From positions 496,001 through 560,000 of the forward strand of contig NZ_JAIVLK010000002.1 of the NCBI RefSeq assembly GCF_020524585.1: 64,000 nt of DNA, read 5' to 3'. The position numbers and the translations under genes were made by a program. Each line of letters opens with the position of its first letter. Positions within the stretch are counted from its first letter, which is position 1. The notes below the pieces were generated by a model that was not told where the DNA came from, made no database searches, and saw only the letters and a program-made list of their open reading frames with translations. Of the stretch, positions 26,484-35,625 are shown piece after piece. The stretch comes from Celeribacter naphthalenivorans (GTDB taxonomy: Bacteria > Pseudomonadota > Alphaproteobacteria > Rhodobacterales > Rhodobacteraceae).

Positions 26484-28202
26484 ATGAACCTGTTCGCCGA
26501 TATCCGTGCCCTTGTGATCGACAGCCTTGAGGCTCTGACCAAAGAGGGCGTTTTGCCCGAAGGTCTGGAGTTTGCCAATGTGGCCGTCGAGCCGCCGCGC
26601 GATCCGCTGCATGGCGATATGGCGACCAATGCCGCGATGGTGCTGGCGAAACCGGCGGGTATGAAGCCGCGCGACATTGCCGACAAGCTGTCGGAGAAAC
26701 TCGCCGCAGACGCGCGGATCACCTCAGTCGATGTGGCGGGGCCGGGGTTCATCAACCTGCGTCTCGATGAAAGCGTCTGGTCCGGTCTCGTGGAAACCGT
26801 GCTTACCACCGAGGGCTATGGCCGCTCGACCATGGGGGCGAAGGCCAAGATCAACGTCGAATATGTCTCCGCCAACCCGACCGGCCCGATGCACGTCGGC
26901 CACACGCGCGGCGCGGTGTTTGGCGATGCTTTGGCGTCTCTGTTGGATTTCGCGGGCTATGATGTGACGCGCGAATATTACATCAACGATGGCGGTGCGC
27001 AGGTCGATGTGCTGGCGCGCTCTGTGTTTGAACGCTACCGCGAGGCCAACGGGTTGAGCCCCGAGATTGCCGAGGGGCTGTACCCCGGCGATTACCTTGT
27101 GCCGGTGGGCGAGGCTCTGAAAGAGAAATACGGCGACAGCCTTTTGGATCAGCCCGAAGAGGCGTGGCTGGTCGACGTGCGCGAATTTGCTACCGAGGCG
27201 ATGATGACGATGATCCGCGAAGATCTGGCGCTTTTGGGCGTCGAGATGGACAATTTCTTCTCGGAAAAATCGCTCTACAACACCGGTCTGATCGAGGCTG
27301 CGATTCAGGAGCTGAAAGACAAGGGGTTGATCTATCGCGGCACTCTGGAGCCGCCGAAAGGCAAGCTGCCCGAGGACTGGGAACCGCGCGAGCAGACGCT
27401 GTTCAAATCCACCGAACATGGCGATGACGTCGACCGTCCGATCCAGAAATCCGATGGCGCCTGGACCTATTTCGCCCCCGACATCGCCTATCACTACGAC
27501 AAGGTGAAGCGCGGCTATGACGGCATCATCGACGTCTTTGGTGCCGACCATGGCGGCTATGTCAAACGGATGAAGGCGGCCGTGTCGGCGCTGTCCGATG
27601 GCAAGGTCGATTGCGACATCAAGCTCATTCAGCTGGTGAAACTTTTCAAGAACGGCGAGCCGTTCAAGATGTCCAAGCGGGCAGGTACCTTCGTGACCCT
27701 GCGCGATGTGGTCGAACAGGCGGGCAAGGATGTGACGCGTTTCATCATGCTGACCCGCAAAAACGACGCGCCTCTGGATTTCGACTTCGACAAGGTTTTG
27801 GAGCAGTCGAAAGACAACCCGGTGTTCTACGTGCAATACGCCCATGCGCGGATCTCTTCCGTGCTGCGCAAGGCAGAGGAGCAGGGGATTACGCTCTCCA
27901 ACAGCCCCCGCTTCGACGACCCAGCCGAAATTGCCGTCGCGCGCAAACTTGCCGACTTCCCGCGTCAGGTCGAAATTTCGGCCAAAGGCCACGAGCCGCA
28001 CCGGATCGCTTTCTACCTCTATGAGCTGGCGTCTGACTTCCACGCGCTGTGGAATAAGGGCAATGACAATGAGGCGTTGCGCTTCTTGCAGGATGACGCA
28101 GACCTGTCGTCGGCAAAAATTGCACTTCCGCGTGCCGTTGCCGTTGTGATTTCTGCCGGACTTGCTATCCTTGGCGTAACCCCGGCGAAGGAAATGCGTT
28201 GA
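26484..28202 (+). CDS. argS: Arginyl-tRNA synthetase
   Basis: Charges tRNA-Arg in the cytoplasm. The 572-aa class I synthetase has the ArgS N-terminal additional domain (about 1-110), the HIGH variant HVGH (137-140) in '[18 protein letters not shown]', the KMSKS-region '[15 protein letters not shown]' and a DALR anticodon-binding domain ending in '[20 protein letters not shown]', the usual ArgS C-terminus. An AAAGAGAGAG purine tract precedes the ATG. It stands between the antiporter and the SPOR gene. Confidence 0.97.
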   Translation: MNLFADIRALVIDSLEALTKEGVLPEGLEFANVAVEPPRDPLHGDMATNAAMVLAKPAGMKPRDIADKLSEKLAADARITSVDVAGPGFINLRLDESVWSGLVETVLTTEGYGRSTMGAKAKINVEYVSANPTGPMHVGHTRGAVFGDALASLLDFAGYDVTREYYINDGGAQVDVLARSVFERYREANGLSPEIAEGLYPGDYLVPVGEALKEKYGDSLLDQPEEAWLVDVREFATEAMMTMIREDLALLGVEMDNFFSEKSLYNTGLIEAAIQELKDKGLIYRGTLEPPKGKLPEDWEPREQTLFKSTEHGDDVDRPIQKSDGAWTYFAPDIAYHYDKVKRGYDGIIDVFGADHGGYVKRMKAAVSALSDGKVDCDIKLIQLVKLFKNGEPFKMSKRAGTFVTLRDVVEQAGKDVTRFIMLTRKNDAPLDFDFDKVLEQSKDNPVFYVQYAHARISSVLRKAEEQGITLSNSPRFDDPAEIAVARKLADFPRQVEISAKGHEPHRIAFYLYELASDFHALWNKGNDNEALRFLQDDADLSSAKIALPRAVAVVISAGLAILGVTPAKEMR

Positions 28203-28343
28203 TCTTCAAGAGCTTCGCGCCAAACTGACCGGGACCCCCGGGAGGGGCCGCACAGAAAACGAGGGCAAAAGATCCTCACGCGGCCTCTCAAGAGCAGACG
28301 ATAACCCGCAGAAAACAAGCGGGAAAAGAACGAGGCGAAGACT

Positions 28344-29609
28344 ATGCAGGACGTTTATAACGGCCCCGGTTCCCCCTATGCGCAGGCGCAGGATCGCGGC
28401 TTCACTTCTCGTGAAACCCCCCGTGATCATCACCGTGACGCTCACTGGCCCCAGGAAAATCACTGGCAAAGACCCGAGCCGCAAGTCTCGCGGCAGGCCC
28501 ATTATGGTGGTCACGGTCATCCCGGACTGGCGGGTGCGCCGGATGCGGACCGGTTGTTTTCCAATGAGAATGTGCACTTTGAGCCACAGTCAGGGCGCGC
28601 TCCGTCGCCAGATTACAGCCATGTCGCACAAGGCTTCCACGATCCGCGTGCCAGCTATGAGGCGGGTCCCGCCTATGTCTACGACACCACGGATTTGCCC
28701 GAGATCGAGGCCGCGGCGCGCCCGCATCTTGGCCCGGCGCAAATCGGCGGCGCGATCGTGTCTCTGGCGCTGATTCTGGGCCTCGGCATCTGGGGCTACA
28801 AATTGATGGTGCGCGATGTGACCGGCGTGCCGGTGATCCGCGCGCTCGAAGGCTCTGCGCGTCTGTTGCCCGACGATCCGGGCGGGCAACTGGCGATGCA
28901 TCAGGGCCTCGCGGTCAATTCCGTGACCGCCGATGGCTCTGCGGCGGCGCCTGCGGATCGCTATGTTCTGGCGCCCGCCACGGCCAGCCTGACCGACGAA
29001 GATCAGCCGATGTCCTCGGTTCAGCCGGTTCTGTCGTCTTACGAGCCGTCGAGTGACGCCTTCGCGTTGCAGGCCGCGCCTGAGGCGCTCGAACAGGTCG
29101 CGGTGACCGAAGATCCGCTTGAGCTGCAAAATGTCGAAGATCTGGCCGCTTCCGTCGAGGAGATGGCGGAAGACTTGGCGACCAGCGATGTGATGATTTC
29201 GCCGATCCCGAAGCCGCGTCCGGTGCGGTTGGCCTCTCTGGCGCAATCTGCGAGCACCTCTACGACGCGCACGGATGCCGCGAGCCTCGATGGCGTGGCG
29301 GGCGATATTCTGGCCGCCATCGGCGGTGTGAATGAAATGACCCCCTCCGAGGTGCCCGCAGGATCGCGTCTGGTGCAATTCGGCGCGTTCCAGTCCGAAG
29401 ACATCGCGCGCAGCGAATGGACCCGTCTCTCGGGCCGCTTCGAAGAGCTGATGGAAGGCAAGACCCGCGTGATCGAAGAGGCGGAAAGTGGCGGCAAATC
29501 CTTTTACCGCCTGCGTGCCTACGGCTTTGCCGATGCGTCCGATGCCAACCGGTTCTGTGCCGCTTTGACGGCGATGAACGCGGCCTGTGTGCCGACCGTT
29601 CAGCGCTGA
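28344..29609 (+). CDS. SPOR-domain membrane protein
   Basis: 421-aa bitopic protein. Residues 1-130 are cytoplasmic, rich in His, Pro, Gln and Asp with low complexity; a single membrane helix lies at about 133-155 ('IGGAIVSLALILGLGIWGYK'). A periplasmic Ala/Glu-rich linker follows, and the last 80 residues form a SPOR domain ('RLVQFGAFQSEDIARSEWTR' to 'CAALTAMNAACVPTVQR'). SPOR domains bind denuded peptidoglycan at division sites, so a division-septum role is likely but inferred. It lies 2 bases before nagZ, a peptidoglycan-recycling gene, which fits a cell-wall theme. Confidence 0.88.
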   Translation: MQDVYNGPGSPYAQAQDRGFTSRETPRDHHRDAHWPQENHWQRPEPQVSRQAHYGGHGHPGLAGAPDADRLFSNENVHFEPQSGRAPSPDYSHVAQGFHDPRASYEAGPAYVYDTTDLPEIEAAARPHLGPAQIGGAIVSLALILGLGIWGYKLMVRDVTGVPVIRALEGSARLLPDDPGGQLAMHQGLAVNSVTADGSAAAPADRYVLAPATASLTDEDQPMSSVQPVLSSYEPSSDAFALQAAPEALEQVAVTEDPLELQNVEDLAASVEEMAEDLATSDVMISPIPKPRPVRLASLAQSASTSTTRTDAASLDGVAGDILAAIGGVNEMTPSEVPAGSRLVQFGAFQSEDIARSEWTRLSGRFEELMEGKTRVIEEAESGGKSFYRLRAYGFADASDANRFCAALTAMNAACVPTVQR

Positions 29610-29611
29610 TC

Positions 29612-30601
29612 ATGGGGCAGGATCGAGGGCAGGGCGCCTATATTTTCGGCTGCGAAACTCTGACGCTGTCTCCCTCGGAGGCGGCGTTTTTCCGTGAGGC
29701 GCAGCCTTGGGGCTTTATCCTTTTTGCGCGCAACGTCGACACGCCCGATCAACTGCGGGCATTGACCGCTGATCTGCGTGCGGCCGTTGGCTGGCACGCG
29801 CCAGTGCTGATCGACCAGGAGGGCGGTCGCGTGCAACGCATGCGTGCGCCGCATTGGCGCGAATTCCTGCCGCCTTTGGATCAGGTCCTGACCGCGAAGG
29901 ACCCAGACCGCGCGCTGTGGCTCAGGGGGCGGTTGTTGGCCGAGGATTTGTTCCGCGTCGGTATCGACGTGAACTGTGTGCCCGGCCTCGATGTCGCCCG
30001 CGATGAGACCCATCCTTTCTTGAAGAACCGCTGTTTCTCCGAAGATCACGGCATGGTCGCCCGCATGGGCCGTGCCTTGGTCGAAGGCATGGCCGCAGGC
30101 GGCGTGGCACCGGTGATGAAACATCTGCCCGGCCACGGGCGGGGCACGGTGGACAGTCACAAAGGCTTGCCGCGTGTGACCGCCTCCCGTGCAGACCTGG
30201 CCGAGGATTTCGCGCCCTTCGAGGCCTTGAGCGATCTGTCGATGGGTATGAGCGCGCATATCATTCTGGATGCCATCGACCATGAGCGCCCGGCGACGCA
30301 AAGCCCGAAAGCGATCAAGGTGATCCGCGACGAGATCGGCTTTGACGGGCTTTTGATGACCGATGACATTTCCATGGGCGCACTTGAGGGCACGGTGTTG
30401 GAGCGCGGCGAAACGGCGCTCGCCGCTGGCTGCGACATGGTTCTGCATTGCAATGGCGATCTCACAGAGATGCAGGAGATTGCGCGTTTGGGTTTGATGT
30501 CGGAGGCAGCACAGGCCCGTGCGGACCGTGCCATCGCCCGCCGCCCGGCCTACGCGCCCATTGACATCGACGCGCTGGCGGAAGAGTTTTCCAGAACGTA
30601 A
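29612..30601 (+). CDS. nagZ: Beta-N-acetylhexosaminidase NagZ
   Basis: Cytoplasmic glycoside hydrolase family 3 enzyme that removes GlcNAc from anhydro-muropeptides during cell-wall recycling. The 329-aa protein has 'LIDQEGGRVQRM' at the substrate pocket, the diagnostic NagZ loop 'KHLPGHGRGTVDSHKGLP' with the catalytic His, and the nucleophile region 'GLLMTDDISMGAL'. The frame is open upstream to 29417 inside the SPOR gene; the ATG at 29612, two bases after the SPOR stop, is the sensible start. It is followed by scpA after 28 bases. Confidence 0.94.
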   Translation: MGQDRGQGAYIFGCETLTLSPSEAAFFREAQPWGFILFARNVDTPDQLRALTADLRAAVGWHAPVLIDQEGGRVQRMRAPHWREFLPPLDQVLTAKDPDRALWLRGRLLAEDLFRVGIDVNCVPGLDVARDETHPFLKNRCFSEDHGMVARMGRALVEGMAAGGVAPVMKHLPGHGRGTVDSHKGLPRVTASRADLAEDFAPFEALSDLSMGMSAHIILDAIDHERPATQSPKAIKVIRDEIGFDGLLMTDDISMGALEGTVLERGETALAAGCDMVLHCNGDLTEMQEIARLGLMSEAAQARADRAIARRPAYAPIDIDALAEEFSRT

Positions 30602-30629
30602 ATCTGCATAGCCCCTGAAAAGATAGCAA

Positions 30630-31421
30630 ATGGCCGACAACGACCAGTTCGATCTCAGCGATATTCTCAGCGTCGAGGAACGTCTCGCCGCTGAGGCTTT
30701 GATCGTGGATGTCGATGGGTTCGAAGGCCCTTTGGATTTGCTTCTGCAATTGTCGCGCACGCAGAAAGTCGATTTGATGAAGATCTCGATCCTGCATCTG
30801 GCGCAGCAATATCTGATCTTCGTCGAGAAGGCCAAGGAGCTTCGGATCGAGCTGGCCGCAGATTATCTGGTGATGGCGGCGTGGCTGGCGTTCCTGAAAT
30901 CGCGGCTTTTGTTGCCGCCCGACCCCACGGATGAGGGCCCTTCGGGCGAAGAACTGGCCGCGCATCTGGCCTTTCAGTTGCAACGTCTCGAGGCGATGCG
31001 CGACGCCGCCGCGAAACTCATGGCGCGCGACCAGAAGGGCCGCGATTTCTTTGTGCGTGGCATTCCCGAAGAGGTTCAGCGCCTGCGCAATGTGACCTAT
31101 ACGGCGACGCTTTTGGATTTGATGCAGGCCTATGCGCGCGTGCGCACGAAAGACGAATTCCGGCCTTTCGTCTTGGACCGCGAGGCGATCCTGTCGATGG
31201 AACAGGCCTTGGAACGGTTGCGGGGGCTTATTCCTTTTGCGGTCGAATGGGCGGACCTGTCGTCCTATCTGCCCGAGGGCTGGGAATTGGACCCGAAGAA
31301 ACGGCGTTCGGCGACGGCGGCGACATTCGCGGCCTCTTTGGAGTTGGCGAAACAGGGCCAGATCGAATTGCGTCAGGGCGGCACATTCGCGCCCATTCAG
31401 ATCAAAGCGAGACGGAGATAA
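30630..31421 (+). CDS. scpA: Segregation and condensation protein A
   Basis: Kleisin subunit of the bacterial SMC-ScpAB condensin that organises the chromosome. The 263-aa protein has the N-terminal 'VDGFEGPLDLLLQLSRTQKV' (about 27-46), the hallmark ScpA motif, and 'ISILHLAQQYLIFVEKAKEL'. The C-terminal winged-helix contacting SMC is weakly visible around residues 180-255. It is separated by one base from scpB, so the two are coupled. smc itself is not in this window. Confidence 0.93.
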   Translation: MADNDQFDLSDILSVEERLAAEALIVDVDGFEGPLDLLLQLSRTQKVDLMKISILHLAQQYLIFVEKAKELRIELAADYLVMAAWLAFLKSRLLLPPDPTDEGPSGEELAAHLAFQLQRLEAMRDAAAKLMARDQKGRDFFVRGIPEEVQRLRNVTYTATLLDLMQAYARVRTKDEFRPFVLDREAILSMEQALERLRGLIPFAVEWADLSSYLPEGWELDPKKRRSATAATFAASLELAKQGQIELRQGGTFAPIQIKARRR

Positions 31422-31422
31422 G

Positions 31423-32067
31423 ATGTCGGACGAGCAGGCAGAGGTTGCACAAGAAGAAAGCTTGTTCGAGGCCCCGCCCTTGGCGGAGCAGGAGCGCATG
31501 GTCGAAGCGGTGCTTTTCGCCTCCGGCGATCCCGTGAGCCTCACCGATCTCACCGCCCGGATGCCGCATGGTTGCGCGCCGAAAGCGGCGCTGGAGCAGT
31601 TGCAGAAACGCTATGAGGGGCGTGGCGTGCGGGTGGTGCGTGTGGGCGACAATTGGGCCATACGCACGGCACCGGACCTTGGGTTTCTGATGCAAAAAGA
31701 AACGGTTGAGACCCGCAAGCTCAGCCGTGCGGCGATCGAGACGCTGGCGATTGTCTCCTATCACCAACCCTGCACCCGCGCCGAGATCGAGGAAATCCGT
31801 GGCGTTTCCGTGTCCCGCGGCACGTTGGATCAGCTTATGGAGCTGGAATGGATCCGCTTCGGGCGCCGCCGCATGAGCCCGGGGCGGCCCGTGACCTATG
31901 TGGTGACCTCGCAATTTCTCGATCACTTCGGCCTTGAGAGCGCGCGCGATCTGCCGGGGGTCAAGGAGCTGCGGGCTGCCGGTCTGTTGGAAAGCCGTCC
32001 GATGCCGGGGTTGGACGAGCGCGATGAGGAGGACGATCAGGACGATCTGTTCGAGGATGAATCCTGA
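31423..32067 (+). CDS. scpB: Segregation and condensation protein B
   Basis: Winged-helix partner of ScpA in the SMC condensin, 214 aa. It begins with an acidic leader, then 'ERMVEAVLFASGDPVSLTDL' (first winged helix) and 'LSRAAIETLAIVSYHQPCTR' followed by 'IEEIRGVSVSRGTLDQLME' (second winged helix), the standard ScpB signatures. The C-terminus is very acidic ('ERDEEDDQDDLFEDES'). The in-frame extension upstream overlaps scpA and is not used; ATG 31423 directly follows the scpA stop. Confidence 0.95.
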   Translation: MSDEQAEVAQEESLFEAPPLAEQERMVEAVLFASGDPVSLTDLTARMPHGCAPKAALEQLQKRYEGRGVRVVRVGDNWAIRTAPDLGFLMQKETVETRKLSRAAIETLAIVSYHQPCTRAEIEEIRGVSVSRGTLDQLMELEWIRFGRRRMSPGRPVTYVVTSQFLDHFGLESARDLPGVKELRAAGLLESRPMPGLDERDEEDDQDDLFEDES

Positions 32068-32197
32068 TTTTCACAGAAATTTGTGCCTCAGGTTTTCATG
32101 TTTGTGACGTGGAAAGGGCGCATTTCTTGCTTATCTACTGTAAAAGATCAGAAAATAACGCGTTCCGCGCACCACTCGAGCCAAAAGGCGATGCGAT

Positions 32198-32455
32198 ATG
32201 AATTTGGACAGAGTGATCAATATGGTCATCAACCGCGTGATCCGCACCCTCGTGAACAAGGGGGTGAATGCCGGTATCGATGCGGGGTCTTCGGCCTTGG
32301 CCAAGCGGCGCAAACCCTCTGACGCGGGGCTGCTCAGCGAAGACGAGCAGCGTCAGCAGAACCAGGATCAGGCCCGTATGGCCGCTCAGGGTAAGAAAGC
32401 CGCCAAGAATGCCCGCAAATTCGCGCGCATGGGCCGCCGTATCGGCAAGTTTTAA
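32198..32455 (+). CDS. Small basic conserved-type hypothetical protein
   Basis: 85-aa highly basic protein (17 Arg, 10 Lys). The first half is predicted helical with regular hydrophobic spacing ('LDRVINMVINRVIRTLVNKG'); the middle is polar and Gln-rich ('SEDEQRQQNQDQARMAAQGK') and the end is strongly basic ('NARKFARMGRRIGKF'). No known family is recognised; the amphipathic N-terminal helix suggests membrane or nucleic-acid contact. It is downstream of scpB with its own 130-base upstream region. A well-placed AAAAGGCGATGCG region precedes the ATG. It looks real because of its consistent codon use and helical pattern. Confidence 0.7.
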   Translation: MNLDRVINMVINRVIRTLVNKGVNAGIDAGSSALAKRRKPSDAGLLSEDEQRQQNQDQARMAAQGKKAAKNARKFARMGRRIGKF

Positions 32456-32816
32456 GCCGCTTTCCTGAATTTCGTGGAAAAGACAGCGCGATGACCGGTC
32501 CGGAAAAGGGCTTGGTCACGCTTTGCGCTCTGAAAGTGGGGAATTAAAAAGTAAGCGTTTTGAAAGAGATATGAATTTTCACGCAAAGTTTTTATAAGTC
32601 TTCAGTTTTTTTTAACCGTTTTGATCAGACACTCCCAGAAAATATATGTCATCGATAAAAGGCCCAATGGACTATGAAGATGCGGCTCAGCTGCGGTTCT
32701 CCCCCGATGGAGGGAGACGCAACAGCGCCGGTGAGACTGCCGAGAGACTGCCATGTTGTGCGACGACGAGGAGGTAGGATCGTGACACGCTGCAAGGAGA
32801 GCAAAGGAGAGAGACC
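32456..32816 (+). promoter_or_regulatory. 361-base leader region of the diguanylate cyclase gene
   Basis: No gene was found here. The first half (about 32540-32650) is unusually AT-rich for this genome and probably holds the promoter. The second half shows structure: hairpin 32698-32703 with 32712-32717, then ACGCAAC, then a direct repeat of GAGACTGCC at 32733-32741 and 32744-32752. The order hairpin, ACGCAA, further pairing loosely recalls a cyclic-di-GMP-I (GEMM) riboswitch, but the conserved AAACC part is missing, so it is not called as one. A purine-rich AAGGAG Shine-Dalgarno site (about 32804) precedes the GTG start. Confidence 0.5.
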
Positions 32817-34244
32817 GTGACAGTGTTGCCCACCAATATGGGACAGCGCGTGACGGGCTTTCGGCCTGCGCTTTTTCTCTTGCATGTCCAGTCCCTGTTG
32901 GCTCTGTCGGCTCTGTCGATTGCGCTTCTCATCGCTTTGAGTGAGCTGTCCGGTCATGTTCCGGCGATCTTTCTGTCCAAGGGCAATGGCCCGCACCCGC
33001 TGAGCGTTCTGTCGGTGTGCCTTTTCAGCATTGCCATTCTCCGGCGCAGCCCGTTCAAGGTTCAAACCTGGTGGCGGCGTGTGCTTTTCACGGTGGTCTT
33101 GATGATCTGCCTCATGCGTTTGGCGGAACTTTTCCTGCTGAACACCGCGCCACTCTCACATATCACGATGTCTCTTTATCGCGATTCAGCTCCGGTGCCG
33201 CTCTCCATGGGGGCCAATACAGCGCTGGCTTTGGGGCTGTTCAGCCTTGGGGCCTTGATCCGGCCGCGCAAATCGACGGCGGCTTTCGTGGTGACGGTTC
33301 TGGGCCTTGTTCCGGTCAGCCACGCGATGTTTTCCTATTTCTTTGGCATGCCCGGTGGGTATGTCGAGATGTCGCCTCCGACCCTTGTGTTGCTAAGCCT
33401 CGTGGGGGTGTCGCAGCTTTTCGTTTTCTTCCGCACCCCGCTTTTGCGGCCCTTTCTGAGCGAGACGCCCTGGGGACGTATGGCGCGCCGTCAGGCGGCG
33501 GCGGCGACCGTGGGCGTCTTCTTCTTGGGCACCGTGTTTCACGGATCTGATGACACGGGCATGTCCGGCGCGCTTTTGGCGGCCGTGTTCTGGCTGTCTC
33601 TGGTGATCCTCTTGGCGGCGGGACCGATCTTTGAACGGATCGAACGCGAACGTCGGAGCCTGTCGCGCGAAATGCGCAGGCAGGCGCGTCAAGATCCTTT
33701 GACGGGACTTTTGAACCGCCGTGCCGTGCGGGCCTATATCGACAACCACACGGTTGCTGGCGGCAATATGGAAACTGTCGGCGTTCTTTTGGCGGATATC
33801 GACCATTTCAAGCGGGTGAACGATACAGTCGGCCATATTGTGGGGGACAGCGTGCTCAGTGAGCTGGGCAAAAAGCTTCAGAGCAAGTTGCGTCCTTCTG
33901 ATCTTTTGGCGCGCTGGGGCGGTGAGGAGTTTCTTATCTTGCTGCCGGGCGCCAATCTTGAGCAGACCATGACTATGGCGCAGGTGCTGCGGGCGGCGGT
34001 GGCCTCTCATGTGTATTGGGAAAAAGACGGCCAGAAGGAACCGGTGACCCTGTCGATCGGGGCGGCGATCTATGCGGCCGATGGTTCGGAAAGCCTCGAA
34101 CAAGCGATCCAAAAGGCCGATACGGCGCTTTATGCCGCCAAGTCACAGGGCCGCAACCGGGTGTTGTGTCACAACGCGCCCGGAGGTGGGGCACAGTCGA
34201 AAACGATTGCGGACTATCGACCGAAAGCATCGGCGTTGCATTAA
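32817..34244 (+). CDS. Membrane diguanylate cyclase (GGDEF)
   Basis: 475-aa enzyme making cyclic di-GMP from two GTP. The N-terminal 270 residues contain about eight hydrophobic segments with no recognised sensory family. After a short coiled linker ('ERIERERRSLSREMRRQARQ') comes the GGDEF domain. The active site is GGEEF at residues 368-372 with 'ADIDHFKRVNDTVGHIVGD' upstream; the inhibitory I-site RxxD is intact as RPSD at 359-362, exactly five residues before it. No EAL domain is present. The start is GTG 32817 because AAGGAGAG is correctly spaced; ATG 32838 is possible. Product feedback inhibition is expected. Confidence 0.93.
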   Translation: MTVLPTNMGQRVTGFRPALFLLHVQSLLALSALSIALLIALSELSGHVPAIFLSKGNGPHPLSVLSVCLFSIAILRRSPFKVQTWWRRVLFTVVLMICLMRLAELFLLNTAPLSHITMSLYRDSAPVPLSMGANTALALGLFSLGALIRPRKSTAAFVVTVLGLVPVSHAMFSYFFGMPGGYVEMSPPTLVLLSLVGVSQLFVFFRTPLLRPFLSETPWGRMARRQAAAATVGVFFLGTVFHGSDDTGMSGALLAAVFWLSLVILLAAGPIFERIERERRSLSREMRRQARQDPLTGLLNRRAVRAYIDNHTVAGGNMETVGVLLADIDHFKRVNDTVGHIVGDSVLSELGKKLQSKLRPSDLLARWGGEEFLILLPGANLEQTMTMAQVLRAAVASHVYWEKDGQKEPVTLSIGAAIYAADGSESLEQAIQKADTALYAAKSQGRNRVLCHNAPGGGAQSKTIADYRPKASALH

Positions 34245-34255
34245 GGGGGGACGGG

Positions 34256-35326
34256 TCAGCTGCGGAAATGTTTCGACAGCTTCAGGCCCTGACCCTGATA
34301 ATTCGACGCAAGATCTGCGCCGTAAAGCCGTTCCGGGCGGCTTTGCATCCGCTCATAGACCAGACGCCCGACGATTTGCCCATGTTCCAAAACAAAGGGC
34401 GCCTCGTGGCAGCGCACTTCCAACACGCCGCGCGCGCCTGCGCCGCCTGCATCGATATTGCCGAACCCCGGATCGAAAAAGCCCGCGTAATGCACCCGGA
34501 ATTCGCCCACCATGGCAAGGTAGGGCGCCATTTCGGCGGCGTAATCCGGCGGGATATGCACGGCTTCGCGGCTCACGAGAATGTAGAAGGCGCCGGGGTC
34601 GAGGATGATCTGGCCGTTCTTGGAATAGATCGGCTCCCAATAGTCCGCCGGGTCGTAATGCCCGATGTTGTCCAAATCGATCACACCCGTGTGCGGCTTG
34701 GCCCGGTAGCCAACGAGACTGCCCTCCGCCGGTTCCAGGTCAACGGAGAATCCAAGCCCCTGATCAATCACGGCGGGACCGTCCACCAGCGGGCTGTCTT
34801 GATGAAGTGCGGTGAGTTCCGCGTCGCTCAGCTGGGCCTGACCGGCGCGGAACCGCACCTGATTGAGCCGCATTCCCGGACGCACCAAAACGGAGAAGGA
34901 GCGGGGGCAAATTTCGGCATAAAGCGGCCCGCTATATCCGGGCGCGATGCGGTCGAATTCTTCGCCTTCGTCGGTGATCAGGCGGGTCAACAGGTCCAGT
35001 CGCCCGGTTGAGCTTTTGGCGTTGGCGACCGCTTGGATGCCCTCGGGCAGGGACAGGCTTTCCATCAAAGGCACGACATAGACGCAGCCTTTTTCCAGAA
35101 CGGCGCCTTCAGAGAGGTCGATCTGATGCATTTCGAATTCTTCGAGACGTTCTTTGACGCGCCGGCCCGCGCCCGCCAGAAACGAGGCCCGCACGCGCCA
35201 GGCCCGCGTGCCCAGTCGCAGGTCCAAGGAGGCAGGTTGGACTTGCGCGTCGATCACCTCGGGGGCGGCGGCAATCTCGCCGCGCGTCAGCATCTCGCGA
35301 ATGGCATGATCCGCCAATACACCCAT
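34256..35326 (-). CDS. dcd: 2'-Deoxycytidine 5'-triphosphate deaminase (long fused form)
   Basis: Deaminates dCTP to dUTP in pyrimidine-nucleotide synthesis. At 356 aa it is nearly twice the length of E. coli Dcd and consists of two dUTPase-like beta folds, the form typical of alphaproteobacteria. The first half has 'IDAQVQPASLDLRLGTRAWR' and 'ANAKSSTGRLDLLTRLITD'; the second has 'VPPDYAAEM'-like 'HIPPDYAAEMAPYLAMVGEF' and 'HYAGFFDPGFGN'. GGAGGG before ATG 35326 fixes the start; an in-frame ATG at 35344 is also possible. It is convergent with the cyclase gene. Confidence 0.9.
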   Translation of the reverse strand: MGVLADHAIREMLTRGEIAAAPEVIDAQVQPASLDLRLGTRAWRVRASFLAGAGRRVKERLEEFEMHQIDLSEGAVLEKGCVYVVPLMESLSLPEGIQAVANAKSSTGRLDLLTRLITDEGEEFDRIAPGYSGPLYAEICPRSFSVLVRPGMRLNQVRFRAGQAQLSDAELTALHQDSPLVDGPAVIDQGLGFSVDLEPAEGSLVGYRAKPHTGVIDLDNIGHYDPADYWEPIYSKNGQIILDPGAFYILVSREAVHIPPDYAAEMAPYLAMVGEFRVHYAGFFDPGFGNIDAGGAGARGVLEVRCHEAPFVLEHGQIVGRLVYERMQSRPERLYGADLASNYQGQGLKLSKHFRS

Positions 35327-35390
35327 AATCGTCCCTCCACCCATCTTTCAGGCTTGTTCTTCCGGCAACCGGTTTGGCATTTGGCATAAC

Positions 35391-35430
35391 GCAAAACCGC
35401 CCGCAAGCCCAGAGGGTTGCGAGCGGTTTT
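35391..35430. terminator. Terminator for tRNA-Pro
   Basis: A long stem: AAAACCGC-CCGCAAGCC (from 35393) pairs with GGGTTGCGAGCGGTTTT (to 35430), flanked by A and T runs on the two strands. Read leftwards it follows the tRNA by ten bases and so is its terminator; it also faces the start of dcd. Confidence 0.82.
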
Positions 35431-35440
35431 GAGTGTATAT

Positions 35441-35517
35441 TGGTCGGGCTAGCAGGACTCGAACCTGCGACCTTCCGTCCCCCAGACGGACGCGCTACCA
35501 GGCTGCGCTATAGCCCG
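35441..35517 (-). tRNA. tRNA-Pro (anticodon GGG)
   Basis: 77-nt tRNA on the minus strand with a 7-bp acceptor stem (CGGGCTA with TAGCCCG), discriminator A and encoded CCA (complement of 35441-35443). The D arm contains AGCCTGGTAGCGC. The anticodon stem TCCGT/ACGGA encloses the loop CTGGGGG, giving anticodon GGG for CCC/CCU proline codons. The T arm has GCAGGTTCGAGTCCTGC. All stems pair fully. Confidence 0.97.
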
Positions 35518-35528
35518 ACGTGGTGACC

Positions 35529-35556
35529 TAAATAGTGATTTCCTTGCTGGGGGCAA
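35529..35556 (-). promoter_or_regulatory. Possible promoter of tRNA-Pro
   Basis: On the minus strand TTGCCC (complement of 35551-35556), a 16-base spacer and TATTTA (complement of 35529-35534) lie 12 bases before the tRNA 5' end. Both boxes match the sigma-70 consensus at 4 of 6 positions. Confidence 0.4.
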
Positions 35557-35625
35557 GGGCTATTTTAGCAAATTCTGCGATGAATTTGGAAATCACCGAT
35601 CCGGTGTCCTTCCCCCTTTGCGCCA

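Noticed and set aside
32698-32752. Firm call of a cyclic-di-GMP-I riboswitch
   Set aside because: The ACGCAA-like part is present, but the conserved AAACC segment and clear P2 receptor are not, so it is listed only as an observation.
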